Origin: an uncultured Pseudomonadota bacterium
GTDB lineage: Bacteria > Desulfobacterota_B > Binatia > UBA9968
Reading direction: 5' to 3'
DNA: 30,860 nt
Assembly: GCA_946478635.1 (NCBI GenBank)
Contig: CAMLCX010000006.1
Span: 1-30,860 of the forward strand
Made by a program: the position numbers and the translations under genes. The notes beneath the pieces were generated by a model. It searched no databases, was not told where the DNA came from, and was given only the letters and a program-made list of their open reading frames with translations. Every line of letters starts with the position of its first letter. Position 1 is the first letter of the stretch. Positions 1 through 7,441 of this stretch are shown one piece after another.

Positions 1-90
1 CCATCCGTTTTCCAATTCTCCCGTCTTACTTTTGTCCCATCTTTGAATCCAAATCGAAAATCAAAAATCGCGCGGTCATCCCGGTCATTA

Positions 91-645
91 CTACTCCGTA
101 AAAGCGTGGTGTTTCAAGAACACCGCGGCATCGCTGCGATCAAAAAATATCAGGCGAACTTCTGTCAAATTCGCATCGGCGGTCAAGAACTGTTCGATGG
201 CGCGCGAAGCGACGTCCGCCGCTTCATCCTGAGGATAGCCGTAAATTCCGGTCGAAATCGCCGGGAACGCGATGGTCGAAAGAGCATTCGAAATCGCCAG
301 GTCGAGTGAATTACGATAACATGCCGCGAGCAACGCCGCTTTTTCTCCTCCTCCGCGGCCATAAACGGGCCCGACCGTGTGGATGACATATCTTGCCGGC
401 ATGTTGCCCGCGGTCGTGATCACCGCCTCGCCGGTCGGCAAACCGTCGGGATACTGGATACGACGAATTTCCCGGCAAGCATCCAAGATCGCGCTCCCGC
501 CGGCGCGATGAATAGCGCCGTCGACGCCGCCGCCGCCCATCAACGTGCCGTTTGCGGCATTCACGATGGCATCGACAGTCTCTTTGGTGATGTCACCGAC
601 TTTGATTTGTACGCGTCTTTTTAAAAAATTCGGTAATGGTTCCAT
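91..645 (-). CDS. Macro-domain protein (ADP-ribose / O-acetyl-ADP-ribose deacetylase-like)
   Basis: The 184-residue protein is essentially a single macro domain of the MacroD/YmdB type. Members bind ADP-ribose, and many hydrolyse O-acetyl-ADP-ribose or remove mono-ADP-ribose from proteins in the cytoplasm. Visible signatures are the NAAN motif at about residues 29-32, the glycine-rich GGGGVDGAIHRAGG loop at 37-50 with its conserved Asp, GLPTGEAVITTAG at 68-80, and PAISTGIYGYP at 128-138, which forms the phosphate-binding loop. All key active-site positions appear intact. It starts at ATG with only a weak ribosome site. It stands alone, well separated from the next minus-strand gene, so context gives no substrate. 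Family assignment is firm; the physiological reaction is inferred. Confidence 0.93.
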   Translation of the reverse strand: MEPLPNFLKRRVQIKVGDITKETVDAIVNAANGTLMGGGGVDGAIHRAGGSAILDACREIRRIQYPDGLPTGEAVITTAGNMPARYVIHTVGPVYGRGGGEKAALLAACYRNSLDLAISNALSTIAFPAISTGIYGYPQDEAADVASRAIEQFLTADANLTEVRLIFFDRSDAAVFLKHHAFTE

Positions 646-757
646 GGGGCCTAGCCTCGCCCTATTTTATATTGTCGTCTGCGATTGTCATAGCGAGAGT
701 TCGCGGTTCCCGTGATAAAGACCAATTCGATGCACCTGGCTCGCAATTATATTTTCT

Positions 758-781
758 CTTGACTCTAACGTAAAGTTCAAG
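758..781 (+). promoter_or_regulatory. MerR-like dyad overlapping a -35-like TTGACT
   Basis: A 24-bp imperfect palindrome (8 of 12 pairs match, with CTTGA and TCAAG ends) begins with TTGACT and lies about 40 bp upstream of the corA remnant. The layout resembles operators of MerR-family regulators, where the dyad fills a long spacer. No good -10 hexamer follows and no merR gene is in the window, so this is a tentative, possibly relic, site. Confidence 0.25.
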
Positions 782-820
782 TGAAGGTACCCGCGCTAGC
801 TCCAAGTCACGAGGCATTCA

Positions 821-1041
821 ATGATCATCAACTGCGTGGCCTACCAAAACGGTCGGAAGCTCGCCGATATTCCGGTCAGTGAAATCAGCTCTTACATTGC
901 CCGTCCTGATTGCTTTGTCTGGGTCGCGCTGGCCGATCGCCGGAATTAAGTTGGCTCTGGGGTTACCCCTTCGCCCTGGTGTTGATGGTGGGTATCGACG
1001 TTTATCTCTTTTATCGATTCCGTAAATCCAGGTGGCTTTAG
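821..1041 (+). pseudogene. corA: corA Mg2+/Co2+ transporter remnant with internal deletion
   Basis: Two pieces of one CorA-family gene are fused here. From ATG 821, after a GAGG ribosome site at 811-814, about 39 residues read as a CorA N-terminus (MIINCVAYQNGRKLADIP, then a YIARPDCFVWVAL segment); this frame stops at 947-949. A different frame from 940 to TAG 1039-1041 reads as the extreme CorA C-terminus (PELSWLWGYPFALVLMVGID, then VYLFYRFRKSRWL), which is most of the second membrane helix and the basic tail. The large cytoplasmic domain, the first membrane helix and the GMN selectivity motif, roughly 250 residues, are missing. The product cannot be a channel. The match to CorA ends is by recognition; deletion is inferred. 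Confidence 0.8.
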
Positions 1042-1114
1042 CCCGACTGGCCGCGAATGCTACGTCACGCTCGCTAGTGATTGTTAAGACGCGAAAACGG
1101 TGGCGCGGCAAATG

Positions 1115-1849
1115 TCAGCCCAACGGCGCCAAGTCTTTTATCGCCGGGAGTAACTCGTCGAGGCCGTGAATAATCGCCCGCGGTTTCGCCGCCGCTAAGG
1201 TTTCCTCGTCGTTGTAGGCATAGTCGGTCGCCAGCGCGATGGGAATCACTTCCAAATAAGTGTCGCCGACCTTGCAGCCGTGCGCATTGCTCGCGGCCCT
1301 AAGATACGTCGCCGTGCCGCTTAGCAGGACAACGCGCATGTGCTTGGGTCGGTGCTTGCGATAGAGATAGTAGATGCCCTGTTCCTTGGCGTAGTAAGTT
1401 TGATCACGATCGACAATTTCTTCGAAATAGCCACCGATGCCGGCCCGTTCCATCGCGTCGTGCTTGTAACGCCGCCCGCCCGTGGTCAGCAAAACATTCT
1501 TCAGTCCCGCCTCTTTGGTCTCCTGCAGGGACTTTTCAATTCCGGGAATGAAGTCCGGGGGCTCGACGTCATAGCGGTGCTTCTGTGCGATTTCGAGCGC
1601 GTATTTTCGGATCTCGCCGCGTTTCGCCTCGTTGAACGGCAAGCTCCGATCCTGTTCGTATTCTTTGGCAAAAATCAGCGGCACGAGAAAGAGATCGAAG
1701 GGACCGTCGGCGATCTTCCTCAGTTGTTCGAAGCTAAGCGCCGGCAGGTGGTAACGCGCCAGCAGCTCGTTGGCGATGGTCAAAACTCGCTGGATGTCCG
1801 TTTCCACCGTGTCGGACATCGTTCGCATCAGAATAGTTTCGATTGCCAT
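1115..1849 (-). CDS. HAD-fold protein lacking the catalytic Asp motif
   Basis: This 244-residue protein has a HAD-like C-terminal half. The segment PGIEKSLQETKEAG at 102-115 is followed by VLLTTGG at 119-125 (motif II-like Thr), a helix and YFEEIV, which is the usual capped Rossmann order. Motif I (DxDxT), expected near the N-terminus, is replaced by LMRTMSDT. Where motif IV normally supplies acidic metal ligands (GDS..D), the sequence is LLSGTATYL. It may therefore be a non-catalytic or divergent HAD relative. ATG 1849 is chosen because GGAGG sits 8 bases upstream; a longer TTG start at 1900 lacks a ribosome site. It is the last gene of a small minus-strand cluster behind an HNH gene. The role is unknown. 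Confidence 0.7.
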   Translation of the reverse strand: MAIETILMRTMSDTVETDIQRVLTIANELLARYHLPALSFEQLRKIADGPFDLFLVPLIFAKEYEQDRSLPFNEAKRGEIRKYALEIAQKHRYDVEPPDFIPGIEKSLQETKEAGLKNVLLTTGGRRYKHDAMERAGIGGYFEEIVDRDQTYYAKEQGIYYLYRKHRPKHMRVVLLSGTATYLRAASNAHGCKVGDTYLEVIPIALATDYAYNDEETLAAAKPRAIIHGLDELLPAIKDLAPLG

Positions 1850-1906
1850 GGCCCCACCCTCCGATCCCCCGATCTTAGTGAATGGCAGTAACTCCCGCAA
1901 GCGCGA

Positions 1907-2188
1907 TTATTCGCCGCCCTGCTCAAAGGGCAGCTGGTGCTTGCGCTCGGAATTGCACTTCTTGCAGCTTGGCACCAAATTTCCCTTGGTCGATTTTCCG
2001 CCGCGAATGATCGGTACCAGATGATCCATGGTCAAATCTCCGGGGGCGAACTTCTCGCCGCAATGATGACAGAGACCCATAGCCCGTTTGCGTTTCCACC
2101 ATTGGCTGGCGCGCAGCTCGCGCGCCTTTTGCCGCTCGCGGCGAATCTCTTGTTCGGAAACGTTCACTAAAAACGGCACCGGTTGCAT
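1907..2188 (-). CDS. HNH endonuclease family protein
   Basis: A 93-residue small HNH nuclease. A basic helical N-terminus (about 11-37) is followed by the zinc-stabilised HNH fold: CxxC at 40-43, the DH pair at 55-56, GGKSTKGNL with Asn70, and CKKCN at 75-79. This is the DHxxP..GG..NL..CxxCN pattern of HNH_1/HNH_5 domains, which cut DNA using a single metal ion. ATG 2188 has an AAAGGA ribosome site. It sits 12 bases downstream of a small membrane-protein gene and upstream of the HAD-like gene, in the same direction. No methylase, phage or intron neighbour indicates a specific job. Confidence 0.88.
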   Translation of the reverse strand: MQPVPFLVNVSEQEIRRERQKARELRASQWWKRKRAMGLCHHCGEKFAPGDLTMDHLVPIIRGGKSTKGNLVPSCKKCNSERKHQLPFEQGGE

Positions 2189-2200
2189 CGAAGAATCCTT

Positions 2201-2392
2201 TTACTTGTACCAGCGTTTCAAATTCTTGAGGTAAATGCCAAATCCAAGGGCAACGAGAAAGTACAACACACTCCGCGCCACCGCCCACGCGTCGTTGCCT
2301 TTGAAATATCTATTCAGCTCCCATAGAGCGAAGAAGAAAAAGAAGATCGTCGAGCTGGCGATCAATATTTTGTGCGCGGTTATCAGTTTCAT
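2201..2392 (-). CDS. Small two-helix membrane protein
   Basis: The predicted 63-residue protein has two hydrophobic helices, roughly residues 8-23 (ILIASSTIFFFFFALW) and 38-54 (VLYFLVALGFGIYL), separated by a charged loop and ending with a basic tail, KNLKRWYK. Two starts are possible, GTG 2398 and ATG 2392; ATG is preferred because the following MKLITAHK looks like a natural N-terminus, although neither has a strong ribosome site. It is 12 bases ahead of the HNH gene and probably co-transcribed. I do not recognise a named family or function. Confidence 0.6.
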   Translation of the reverse strand: MKLITAHKILIASSTIFFFFFALWELNRYFKGNDAWAVARSVLYFLVALGFGIYLKNLKRWYK

Positions 2393-2465
2393 CGCCACTT
2401 CTAGTCAACCACAGCTAGCGCATGGGGCGCAAACGCGACTGATGAGCGAGCGGTGGTTTAGTTTC

Positions 2466-2552
2466 GGAAAGATCACTCACTTCGTTCGAGATGACCCGGC
2501 GGGCCCCGAAGGCGGCTTCGTTGTCATTCCGCTCGAAGCGAGAAAAGATTCC
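2466..2552. repeat. Imperfect inverted repeat (REP/MITE-like)
   Basis: Arms of 30 bases at 2466-2495 and 2523-2552 match in about 20 positions when one is reverse-complemented, with ATGAC / GTCAT at the inner ends and a 27-base GC-rich centre. It lies in the divergent gap between the small membrane-protein gene and ridA. The size and the CTTCG...ATGAC motif resemble short dispersed palindromes common in environmental genomes. No second copy was seen in this window. Confidence 0.35.
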
Positions 2553-2632
2553 TATTTATCGAATACCATCATTGCGGCTCGACAAGATCCTGGTATAGGC
2601 TTGGTCACCATAACTGAAGGAGCAGGTTCAAG

Positions 2633-3013
2633 ATGAACAAACAAGTCATCAGCACGCCCAACGCCCCCAAAGCGATCGGCCCCTATGAGCAAGCGATCAA
2701 GGTCGGCGAGTTTGTTTACGCCTCCGGGCAAATCCCCCTCGATCCCAAAACCGGCAACGTCGTGGACGGCGACATTAAAATCCAGACGCGCCGGGCCATG
2801 GAGAACCTAAAAGCCGTGCTCGAAGCCGCCGGCTCGTCCCTCGAGCGTGTACTAAAAACTACTGTGTTCCTCAAAAATATCGGTGATTTTGCGGCGATGA
2901 ACGAGGTTTACGCGGAATACCTTGGCGCCGCTAAACCGGCGCGGTCAACCGTCGCGGTCGCCGACCTGCCGCGTGGCGCCCTGGTCGAAATCGATTTGAT
3001 CGCGCTCGCTTGA
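2633..3013 (+). CDS. ridA: RidA family reactive-intermediate deaminase
   Basis: A 126-residue RidA/YjgF/UK114 protein of normal family length. RidA trimers hydrolyse reactive enamine/imine intermediates released by PLP enzymes such as threonine dehydratase, yielding 2-ketoacids and ammonia in the cytoplasm. Family marks are AIGPYEQA at 14-21, [11 protein letters not shown] at 31-41, KTTVFLKN at 76-83, KPARSTVAV with the catalytic-type Arg104, and VEID with Glu119. The Arg plus Glu pair supports true RidA-type deaminase activity over a divergent Rid subgroup. The ribosome site AAGGAG at 2617-2622 precedes ATG. It is a single plus-strand gene, converging on the zinc-ribbon gene with only 11 bases between stops. 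Confidence 0.95.
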   Translation: MNKQVISTPNAPKAIGPYEQAIKVGEFVYASGQIPLDPKTGNVVDGDIKIQTRRAMENLKAVLEAAGSSLERVLKTTVFLKNIGDFAAMNEVYAEYLGAAKPARSTVAVADLPRGALVEIDLIALA

Positions 3014-3024
3014 ACTTCGCGGCA

Positions 3025-3594
3025 TCAGATTCCGAGAATCATGCGCGCCAGGCTTTGCAGCACGAGCTTGGCCGCGCCGGCAAGGCTTTTCCCGACCAGC
3101 TGCTCATCTTCCTCTGCGCCCCGCGGATAGGCAAAAATGCCTTTGGTCCCGGTCATCACCCAAGATTTGGGGTCGGCATAAACCTCGGGCAGTTTCGCAG
3201 CGATTTTCTCACCGCTCATTTTTTTAAGGCGCGTGCTTTTCTGATATTCTTTGTACCGTCGGAACTGCCCGCGATTGAGCCACAAACCGTCGCAGTGGCG
3301 ACAGCGGCGTAGTTGAATGTCCTTCGGTAGGATCGGATCGGCTAAAAGCGCCAGCTCGTCGGCGCAGCGTGGGCAATAAAGAGTTTTCTTCTGAACGCGG
3401 CTGCTGTCACGCAGCAGTTTTTCGTCCAGCGGGTCCAACCGATCCGCTTCATCGCCGTCCACAGGAAACAGCTCCCACTTATCGCACCAGATGCCGCCGC
3501 ATTTGTCGCACTGGTCCAGTTGAATCAGTGATCCGGGCGCCGCTTTTGCCACGACTTCGACCATTTCCCGGTCGCATTGCGGACAATGCAACAT
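3025..3594 (-). CDS. Double TFIIB-type zinc-ribbon protein
   Basis: The 189-residue protein carries two zinc ribbons of the zf-TFIIB (PF13453) type. The first uses CxxC at 4-7 and CDKCGGIWCD at 29-32; the second uses CPRC at 74-77 and CRHCDGLWLN at 98-101. The CxxCxGxW signature occurs in both. The remaining 80 residues are not recognised. ATG 3594 is preferred over TTG 3597 because GGAG lies 5 bases upstream. It follows htpX by 12 bases, as the last gene of the VOC-to-zinc-ribbon operon. Such proteins often accompany membrane proteases, but the biochemical role is unknown. Confidence 0.85.
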   Translation of the reverse strand: MLHCPQCDREMVEVVAKAAPGSLIQLDQCDKCGGIWCDKWELFPVDGDEADRLDPLDEKLLRDSSRVQKKTLYCPRCADELALLADPILPKDIQLRRCRHCDGLWLNRGQFRRYKEYQKSTRLKKMSGEKIAAKLPEVYADPKSWVMTGTKGIFAYPRGAEEDEQLVGKSLAGAAKLVLQSLARMILGI

Positions 3595-3606
3595 CAAAGC
3601 TCCAGA

Positions 3607-4581
3607 TTAGTGAGCCAGTACTCCTGGCGGCTGCATGAGCTTCTGAGGCATGCCAGCCATTTGATAAAGCAACTGAATCCGGCGCGCGATCGGCGGATGG
3701 CTCGCCAGCAGGTCGGCGAGCTTGCTGTCGCTTTCATCGACGCGCCGGCGCAATGGATTGACGATAAACAAATGCGCCGTGCCGCGCGTCGCTTTGTGGA
3801 AGGGCATCGCCGCGTCGCGAATTTTTTCCAGAGCCTGCGCCAAGGCACCCGGGTTGCGCGTGTATTGGGCCGAGCCGGCATCAGCCAGGTATTCTCGCTG
3901 GCGCGACACCGCCATGGCCAAGAGCCGCGCGATCAGCGGCGACAGGGCGATCAGGATCAGCAACGGAACAAACACCAAGGGGTTCTTCCGGCTCATCTGC
4001 CGGCCGGTGCGCGAGCTGTAAAAACCGCGCCGCGCCCAGTCGGCGAGGATGGCGATGCCGCCGAGAAGAATACTCACCAGCGTCATCAGCAAAACATCTT
4101 CGTTCCGTATATGCGAAATCTCGTGCGCCACCACGCCCTGGGTTTCCTCTCGGTCGAGCAGCGTCAATAACCCGGACGTCACGCAGATCGCCGCGTTCTT
4201 TTCGTTGGTTCCCGTGGCCAGCGCGTTGGGCGCGGGATCGAAGATGACATAAATCCGCGGCATCGCCGCGCCCGAGGCCAGGGCCATTTCGGTCACGATG
4301 TTGTGCAATTCGCGGTGCTCGGGGATTTGCAGATTGAGTTTTTCAGCGCCGAGCGACGAAAGAATGATGTCACTGCCGCCGTAGTAGGCGGTAAGCGTGG
4401 AAAACGCCGCAAAGCTCAGCGAAAAAATGGTCGCGACGGGAAAAACCGGGCCCGCCGGCGTGAACGCGTCGAAGTAGAGATAATCCATGACCACCCCAAT
4501 AAACAGAAAGAACACGATGAAGATCGTCACCAGCGTCGCGCTCCAGCGCTGGTTGTGCGCTTGCCTGGCAACGAAGTCCAA
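3607..4581 (-). CDS. htpX: HtpX-like M48 family membrane zinc metalloprotease
   Basis: Peptidase family M48B, a membrane protease that degrades damaged membrane proteins. The zinc site is HEISH at about 153-157, with the third ligand Glu230 in REYLADAGSA. Four hydrophobic helices are visible, near 13-32, 47-67, 165-182 and 201-224, placing the catalytic domain in the cytoplasm. TTG 4581 is chosen as start because the following DFVARQA matches the usual M-D-F-x-x-Q opening of the family, giving 324 residues. A CTG at 4599 has a better placed GAGG, and a longer frame to 4695 would overlap lemA with non-homologous residues. Pairing with lemA directly upstream is the classic arrangement and supports the call. 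Confidence 0.9.
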   Translation of the reverse strand: MDFVARQAHNQRWSATLVTIFIVFFLFIGVVMDYLYFDAFTPAGPVFPVATIFSLSFAAFSTLTAYYGGSDIILSSLGAEKLNLQIPEHRELHNIVTEMALASGAAMPRIYVIFDPAPNALATGTNEKNAAICVTSGLLTLLDREETQGVVAHEISHIRNEDVLLMTLVSILLGGIAILADWARRGFYSSRTGRQMSRKNPLVFVPLLILIALSPLIARLLAMAVSRQREYLADAGSAQYTRNPGALAQALEKIRDAAMPFHKATRGTAHLFIVNPLRRRVDESDSKLADLLASHPPIARRIQLLYQMAGMPQKLMQPPGVLAH

Positions 4582-4612
4582 GACCGGCGGCGTATCCAGC
4601 GGCAGGCCTCGC

Positions 4613-5170
4613 CTAGCGGGTAAGGGAAAGATTGACGCGCGGCAAGGCCTTATCGCCCTCCGCGACTTCGAATAGTTCGCTCGGCTTGAAGCCAAAAAAG
4701 CCGGCGAGCATGTTGGACGGAAAGACCTGCTGTTTAGTGTTGTACTGGGTCACGAGGTCATTATAGTACTGGCGCGCAAAGGCGATCTGATTTTCCGTGG
4801 TTGTGAGCTCTTCTTGCAGGTCCAAAACGTTTTTGTTGGCCTTCAGCTCCGGATAGTTTTCCATCAGCGCGAAAATTTTGCCGAGCGATTGATTCAGAAG
4901 GTTTTCCGCTTCGGCCGCTTCCTTGACGCCCTTGGACCCCATCGCCTGGCTGCGCGCTTCAATGACTTTCTGCAAAGTCTCCTGCTCGTACTGCATATAG
5001 CCTTTGACCGTTTCGACGAGGTTTGGGATCAGGTCGTAGCGCCGCTTGAGCTGCACGTCGGTTTGGCGCCAGGCGTTTTGGATTCGCAAGCGTAGCGCGG
5101 TCAGCGCGTTGTAGGTTGAAATGATCCAGATACCGAGCACGAAGATGATGCCCCAGATGACAAAAATCAT
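4613..5170 (-). CDS. lemA: LemA family protein
   Basis: A 185-residue LemA protein of standard length. One N-terminal membrane anchor (about 1-20) is followed by long antiparallel helices. Diagnostic segments are TYNALTALRLRIQNAW, QLKRRYDLIPNLVETVKGY, NYPELKANKNVLDLQEEL and TENQIAFARQYYND. LemA proteins are anchored with the soluble domain outside the inner membrane; their biochemical role is unsettled, although genetic linkage to HtpX is widespread. The ATG overlaps the stop of the upstream FMN-enzyme gene by four bases (ATGA), so translation is probably coupled. Some of its C-terminal region could be read in another frame as an HtpX extension, which I judge spurious. Confidence 0.94.
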   Translation of the reverse strand: MIFVIWGIIFVLGIWIISTYNALTALRLRIQNAWRQTDVQLKRRYDLIPNLVETVKGYMQYEQETLQKVIEARSQAMGSKGVKEAAEAENLLNQSLGKIFALMENYPELKANKNVLDLQEELTTTENQIAFARQYYNDLVTQYNTKQQVFPSNMLAGFFGFKPSELFEVAEGDKALPRVNLSLTR

Positions 5171-6195
5171 AGGCCGCGCAGCCCTCCCACTTGATCACGG
5201 AACAATATCCCTTGGGTCACGTCGCGCACGCGCGCCACACCGGTCATGGTCAATACGCGCTGCATTTCTTCGGCGAAAATCGCGTAGACGCGTTCGACAC
5301 CGCGGGCGCCGAAGGCGCCGACTCCCCAGGCCACCGGGCGTCCGATCAGCACCGCCCTGGCGCCAAGCGCCAGCGCTTTGACGATGTCGCCGCCGCTGCG
5401 AATGCCGCTGTCCAGCAACACGGGAACTTTGTCATTGACCGCATCAACCACTTCAGGCAGGGCTTCGAGCGCCGAACGGTTGAAGTCGAGAATGCGCCCG
5501 CCGTGGTTGGACACCACCAATGCGTCAGCGCCGGATTGAACCGCGATGCGCGCGTCGTCGACACCCATGATGCCCTTGACAACGACCGGAAGATTCACCT
5601 GCTGTTTCATCCACTCGATGTCCTTCGGCGTGGATTTATGGCCCTTGCGCGGTTTGCCGTCTTTGGTCGAGAGCGGCACTTCGTCGCCGATCTTCACCGG
5701 CCGTACGGTGTCCATGGTGATACCCACCGCGGCGAAGCCCAGATCTTCCGCCGTTTTGGCGTACTCCGAGACCTCCTCTTTGCCGCGATTCATATACGCC
5801 ATAAAAACCAGCGGCGATTTCGCCGCGCTGCGCCAGCCTTTGGGGTCGAGCTTCGCAGCCTGGCTAGTGAACATCATCGCGCCCGCCCGTTCGGTGCCTT
5901 CGGCGACTTCGCGCTCGGCGTCCTTGCTGATCAAGCTGAAACTGCCCACCGGCGCCGTGATCGCCGGAATCGGCAGGGTGCAGCCGAACAGCTCCACTGA
6001 AATATCCGGCTCGTTCACATCGTGAAATATTTTCTGTCGGAATAGATACTGGCGAAAGGCGCGCGGGTTGCGGTGAAAGGTCGCCTTCGTCTCGGCCGCG
6101 CCATTGAAGTGTATCCAGGCTTCCGCCGGCGCTCGCTCGCGCATCATCGCGCGCAAATCGCGCAGGCCCATCTGCTCAAGCGGTTTTTCGGTCAT
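5167..6195 (-). CDS. FMN-dependent alpha-hydroxy-acid oxidase/dehydrogenase family protein
   Basis: A 342-residue TIM-barrel flavoenzyme of the glycolate oxidase / lactate dehydrogenase family, which oxidises 2-hydroxy acids to 2-keto acids with FMN. It shows ITAPVGS at 79-85, the FMN-contacting Lys208 in VVVKGIMG, the catalytic signature SNHGGR at 229-234 (base His231, substrate Arg234), and the phosphate-binding DSGIRSGGD at 262-270 and GRP at 285-287. The substrate-side Tyr regions of glycolate oxidase are divergent (FMAYMN at 131-136), so the substrate cannot be named. It lies between the VOC gene (6-base gap) and lemA (4-base overlap), clearly in one operon. Family confident; exact reaction not. 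Confidence 0.88.
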   Translation of the reverse strand: MTEKPLEQMGLRDLRAMMRERAPAEAWIHFNGAAETKATFHRNPRAFRQYLFRQKIFHDVNEPDISVELFGCTLPIPAITAPVGSFSLISKDAEREVAEGTERAGAMMFTSQAAKLDPKGWRSAAKSPLVFMAYMNRGKEEVSEYAKTAEDLGFAAVGITMDTVRPVKIGDEVPLSTKDGKPRKGHKSTPKDIEWMKQQVNLPVVVKGIMGVDDARIAVQSGADALVVSNHGGRILDFNRSALEALPEVVDAVNDKVPVLLDSGIRSGGDIVKALALGARAVLIGRPVAWGVGAFGARGVERVYAIFAEEMQRVLTMTGVARVRDVTQGILFRDQVGGLRGL

Positions 6196-6201
6196 GGCAC
6201 C

Positions 6202-7053
6202 TCAATTCGGTGAAGCAATTTCCCAGCAATTGGTGCCGGGATCTCTGAAGCAGAATGACGCACCGCCATTGTGTTCTTGCAGCGGCGACAATTCCATGAC
6301 GCCCAACGATTCGCCCGATCGGCTGAACTCATCAAAGGCCGCCTTGGCGGCCTCTTTTGACTCCACGGTCAACGTATTGCGAAAGTTCGGCGAAAACACT
6401 TTTGGATTTTCCCGCAGGGCGCAGACGATGAAGGTTTTCGTGCTCGGATGCTTCAGGTAGATGACGTGATCGCTGAATCGATGCACCTCGAGATTCAACA
6501 CCTGGGTATAAAAATGTTTGCTGGTTTCCATATCGCGAGACACCAGAGTGCCGTGCGTGAAAGCCTGCGGCACATAGCCGCGCCCCGGAAAGCGCTCCTC
6601 GGGGTAGACATCTTCCCAATACGATTTTTTCACCCCGCCAAATTTCTGCGCCGTCACTTCCTTGCGCGCGAAATCTTCGTAGCATTCGATCTCCCAGCCG
6701 TTGGTGCCCGGTTCGACGAAATAGCAGGAATAGGAACCGTGGCTCCAGGTCGGCTTGCCAATGGCGCCGAGCTTGTATTGGTCTTTGTGCGCCGTCAGAT
6801 ACTCGTAGGCTTTGTCGACTTCTTCCTTGGTCGCCACGCGCACGCCCCAGTGATTGTGCATGGGCTTGGCCGGAGCATCGGGTCCGCCTTCATGCAGCAC
6901 CAGCACCCAGGGAGAGTTGGGATGTTTGAGCGCGGCTTCGCCGGCTTCTTCAGAGATCTTTTCGAATGCCAGCAAGTCGATCATCACAGCCATGGATTCC
7001 TGCAAGTTGCGGCATTCCATATGTGTCGTTGAGAGCGCGAGCGGTTTGATCAT
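6202..7053 (-). CDS. Two-domain VOC superfamily (glyoxalase/extradiol dioxygenase-like) protein
   Basis: The 283-residue protein contains two vicinal-oxygen-chelate modules, about 5-130 and 163-283, as in catechol 2,3-dioxygenase-type enzymes. Each ends with the DPG/EPG-TNxWEI turn that supplies a metal-ligand Glu (121 and 278). The first module also has His11 (TTHMEC) and His68 (HNHWGV), a complete 2-His-1-carboxylate set. The second has His167 (FTHGTL) and Glu278, but the position aligned by eye with His68 is not His. So only the N-terminal module may bind metal, unusual for classical extradiol enzymes, where the C-terminal one is active. ATG has AGAGG 8 bases upstream. First gene of the operon. 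Confidence 0.85.
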   Translation of the reverse strand: MIKPLALSTTHMECRNLQESMAVMIDLLAFEKISEEAGEAALKHPNSPWVLVLHEGGPDAPAKPMHNHWGVRVATKEEVDKAYEYLTAHKDQYKLGAIGKPTWSHGSYSCYFVEPGTNGWEIECYEDFARKEVTAQKFGGVKKSYWEDVYPEERFPGRGYVPQAFTHGTLVSRDMETSKHFYTQVLNLEVHRFSDHVIYLKHPSTKTFIVCALRENPKVFSPNFRNTLTVESKEAAKAAFDEFSRSGESLGVMELSPLQEHNGGASFCFRDPGTNCWEIASPN

Positions 7054-7441
7054 GGTCCGAACCTCTAGTCTTGGTCGCTGAAAATTTACAGCGCTATGTC
7101 TATCCTGTCAAACCGGCTTTCCCAACTGCCATCCGGAAAAATCGCCTTGAGCGCCTCAAACGACCCAAACCATTGCGCTACCGCGAAAAATCGACCTGAT
7201 TACATTGACTCGAAAATCCTCTCGAATCGTTCAAATATCTTGATTGCCTTTGTCAGTGGCGATGCGCGCTGATTTTTGTCCACGTATACAAAAGAACAGC
7301 GAGGATCCCAGTTGACTGTTCGGCCACTGGTTAGCCCGATATTTATGCTTTAACAATAGGTTCCGTTGGTTCGCGCAAGTCCACCGATTGAATACCGTAG
7401 CCAAGTAAAGTACTAGTGTCTGCACCCGGATAAGCAAGGTT
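7054..7441. other. Divergent intergenic region, 388 bp
   Basis: This gap separates the minus-strand VOC operon from the plus-strand selenoprotein gene. Its left edge holds the VOC promoter and leader. The remaining 330 bases contain no credible ORF, tRNA or long hairpin. TTGACT occurs at 7312-7317 and near 7206 on the plus strand, but neither has a -10 at 16-18 bases, so the selenoprotein promoter is not identified. Confidence 0.6.
7083..7111 (-). promoter_or_regulatory. Sigma-70-type promoter of the VOC operon
   Basis: On the minus strand a perfect -35 TTGACA (7106-7111) is followed by a 17-base spacer and TAAATT (7083-7088; 4 of 6 consensus). Transcription would begin near 7076, about 23 bases before ATG 7053, leaving room for the AGAGG ribosome site at 7062-7066. 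Position and spacing make this the best promoter in the window. Confidence 0.65.

Noticed and set aside
818..1111. Minus-strand ORF of 97 residues between the macro-domain and HAD genes
   Set aside because: It is opposite the recognisable corA fragments and its translation resembles no protein.
2235..2636. Plus-strand ORF of 133 residues ending at the ridA start
   Set aside because: It runs opposite the small membrane protein and through the inverted repeat; no protein-like features.
5191..6000. Plus-strand ORF of 269 residues opposite the FMN-oxidase gene
   Set aside because: Composition is rich in His/Arg as expected of an antisense shadow; the minus strand encodes a clear flavoenzyme.
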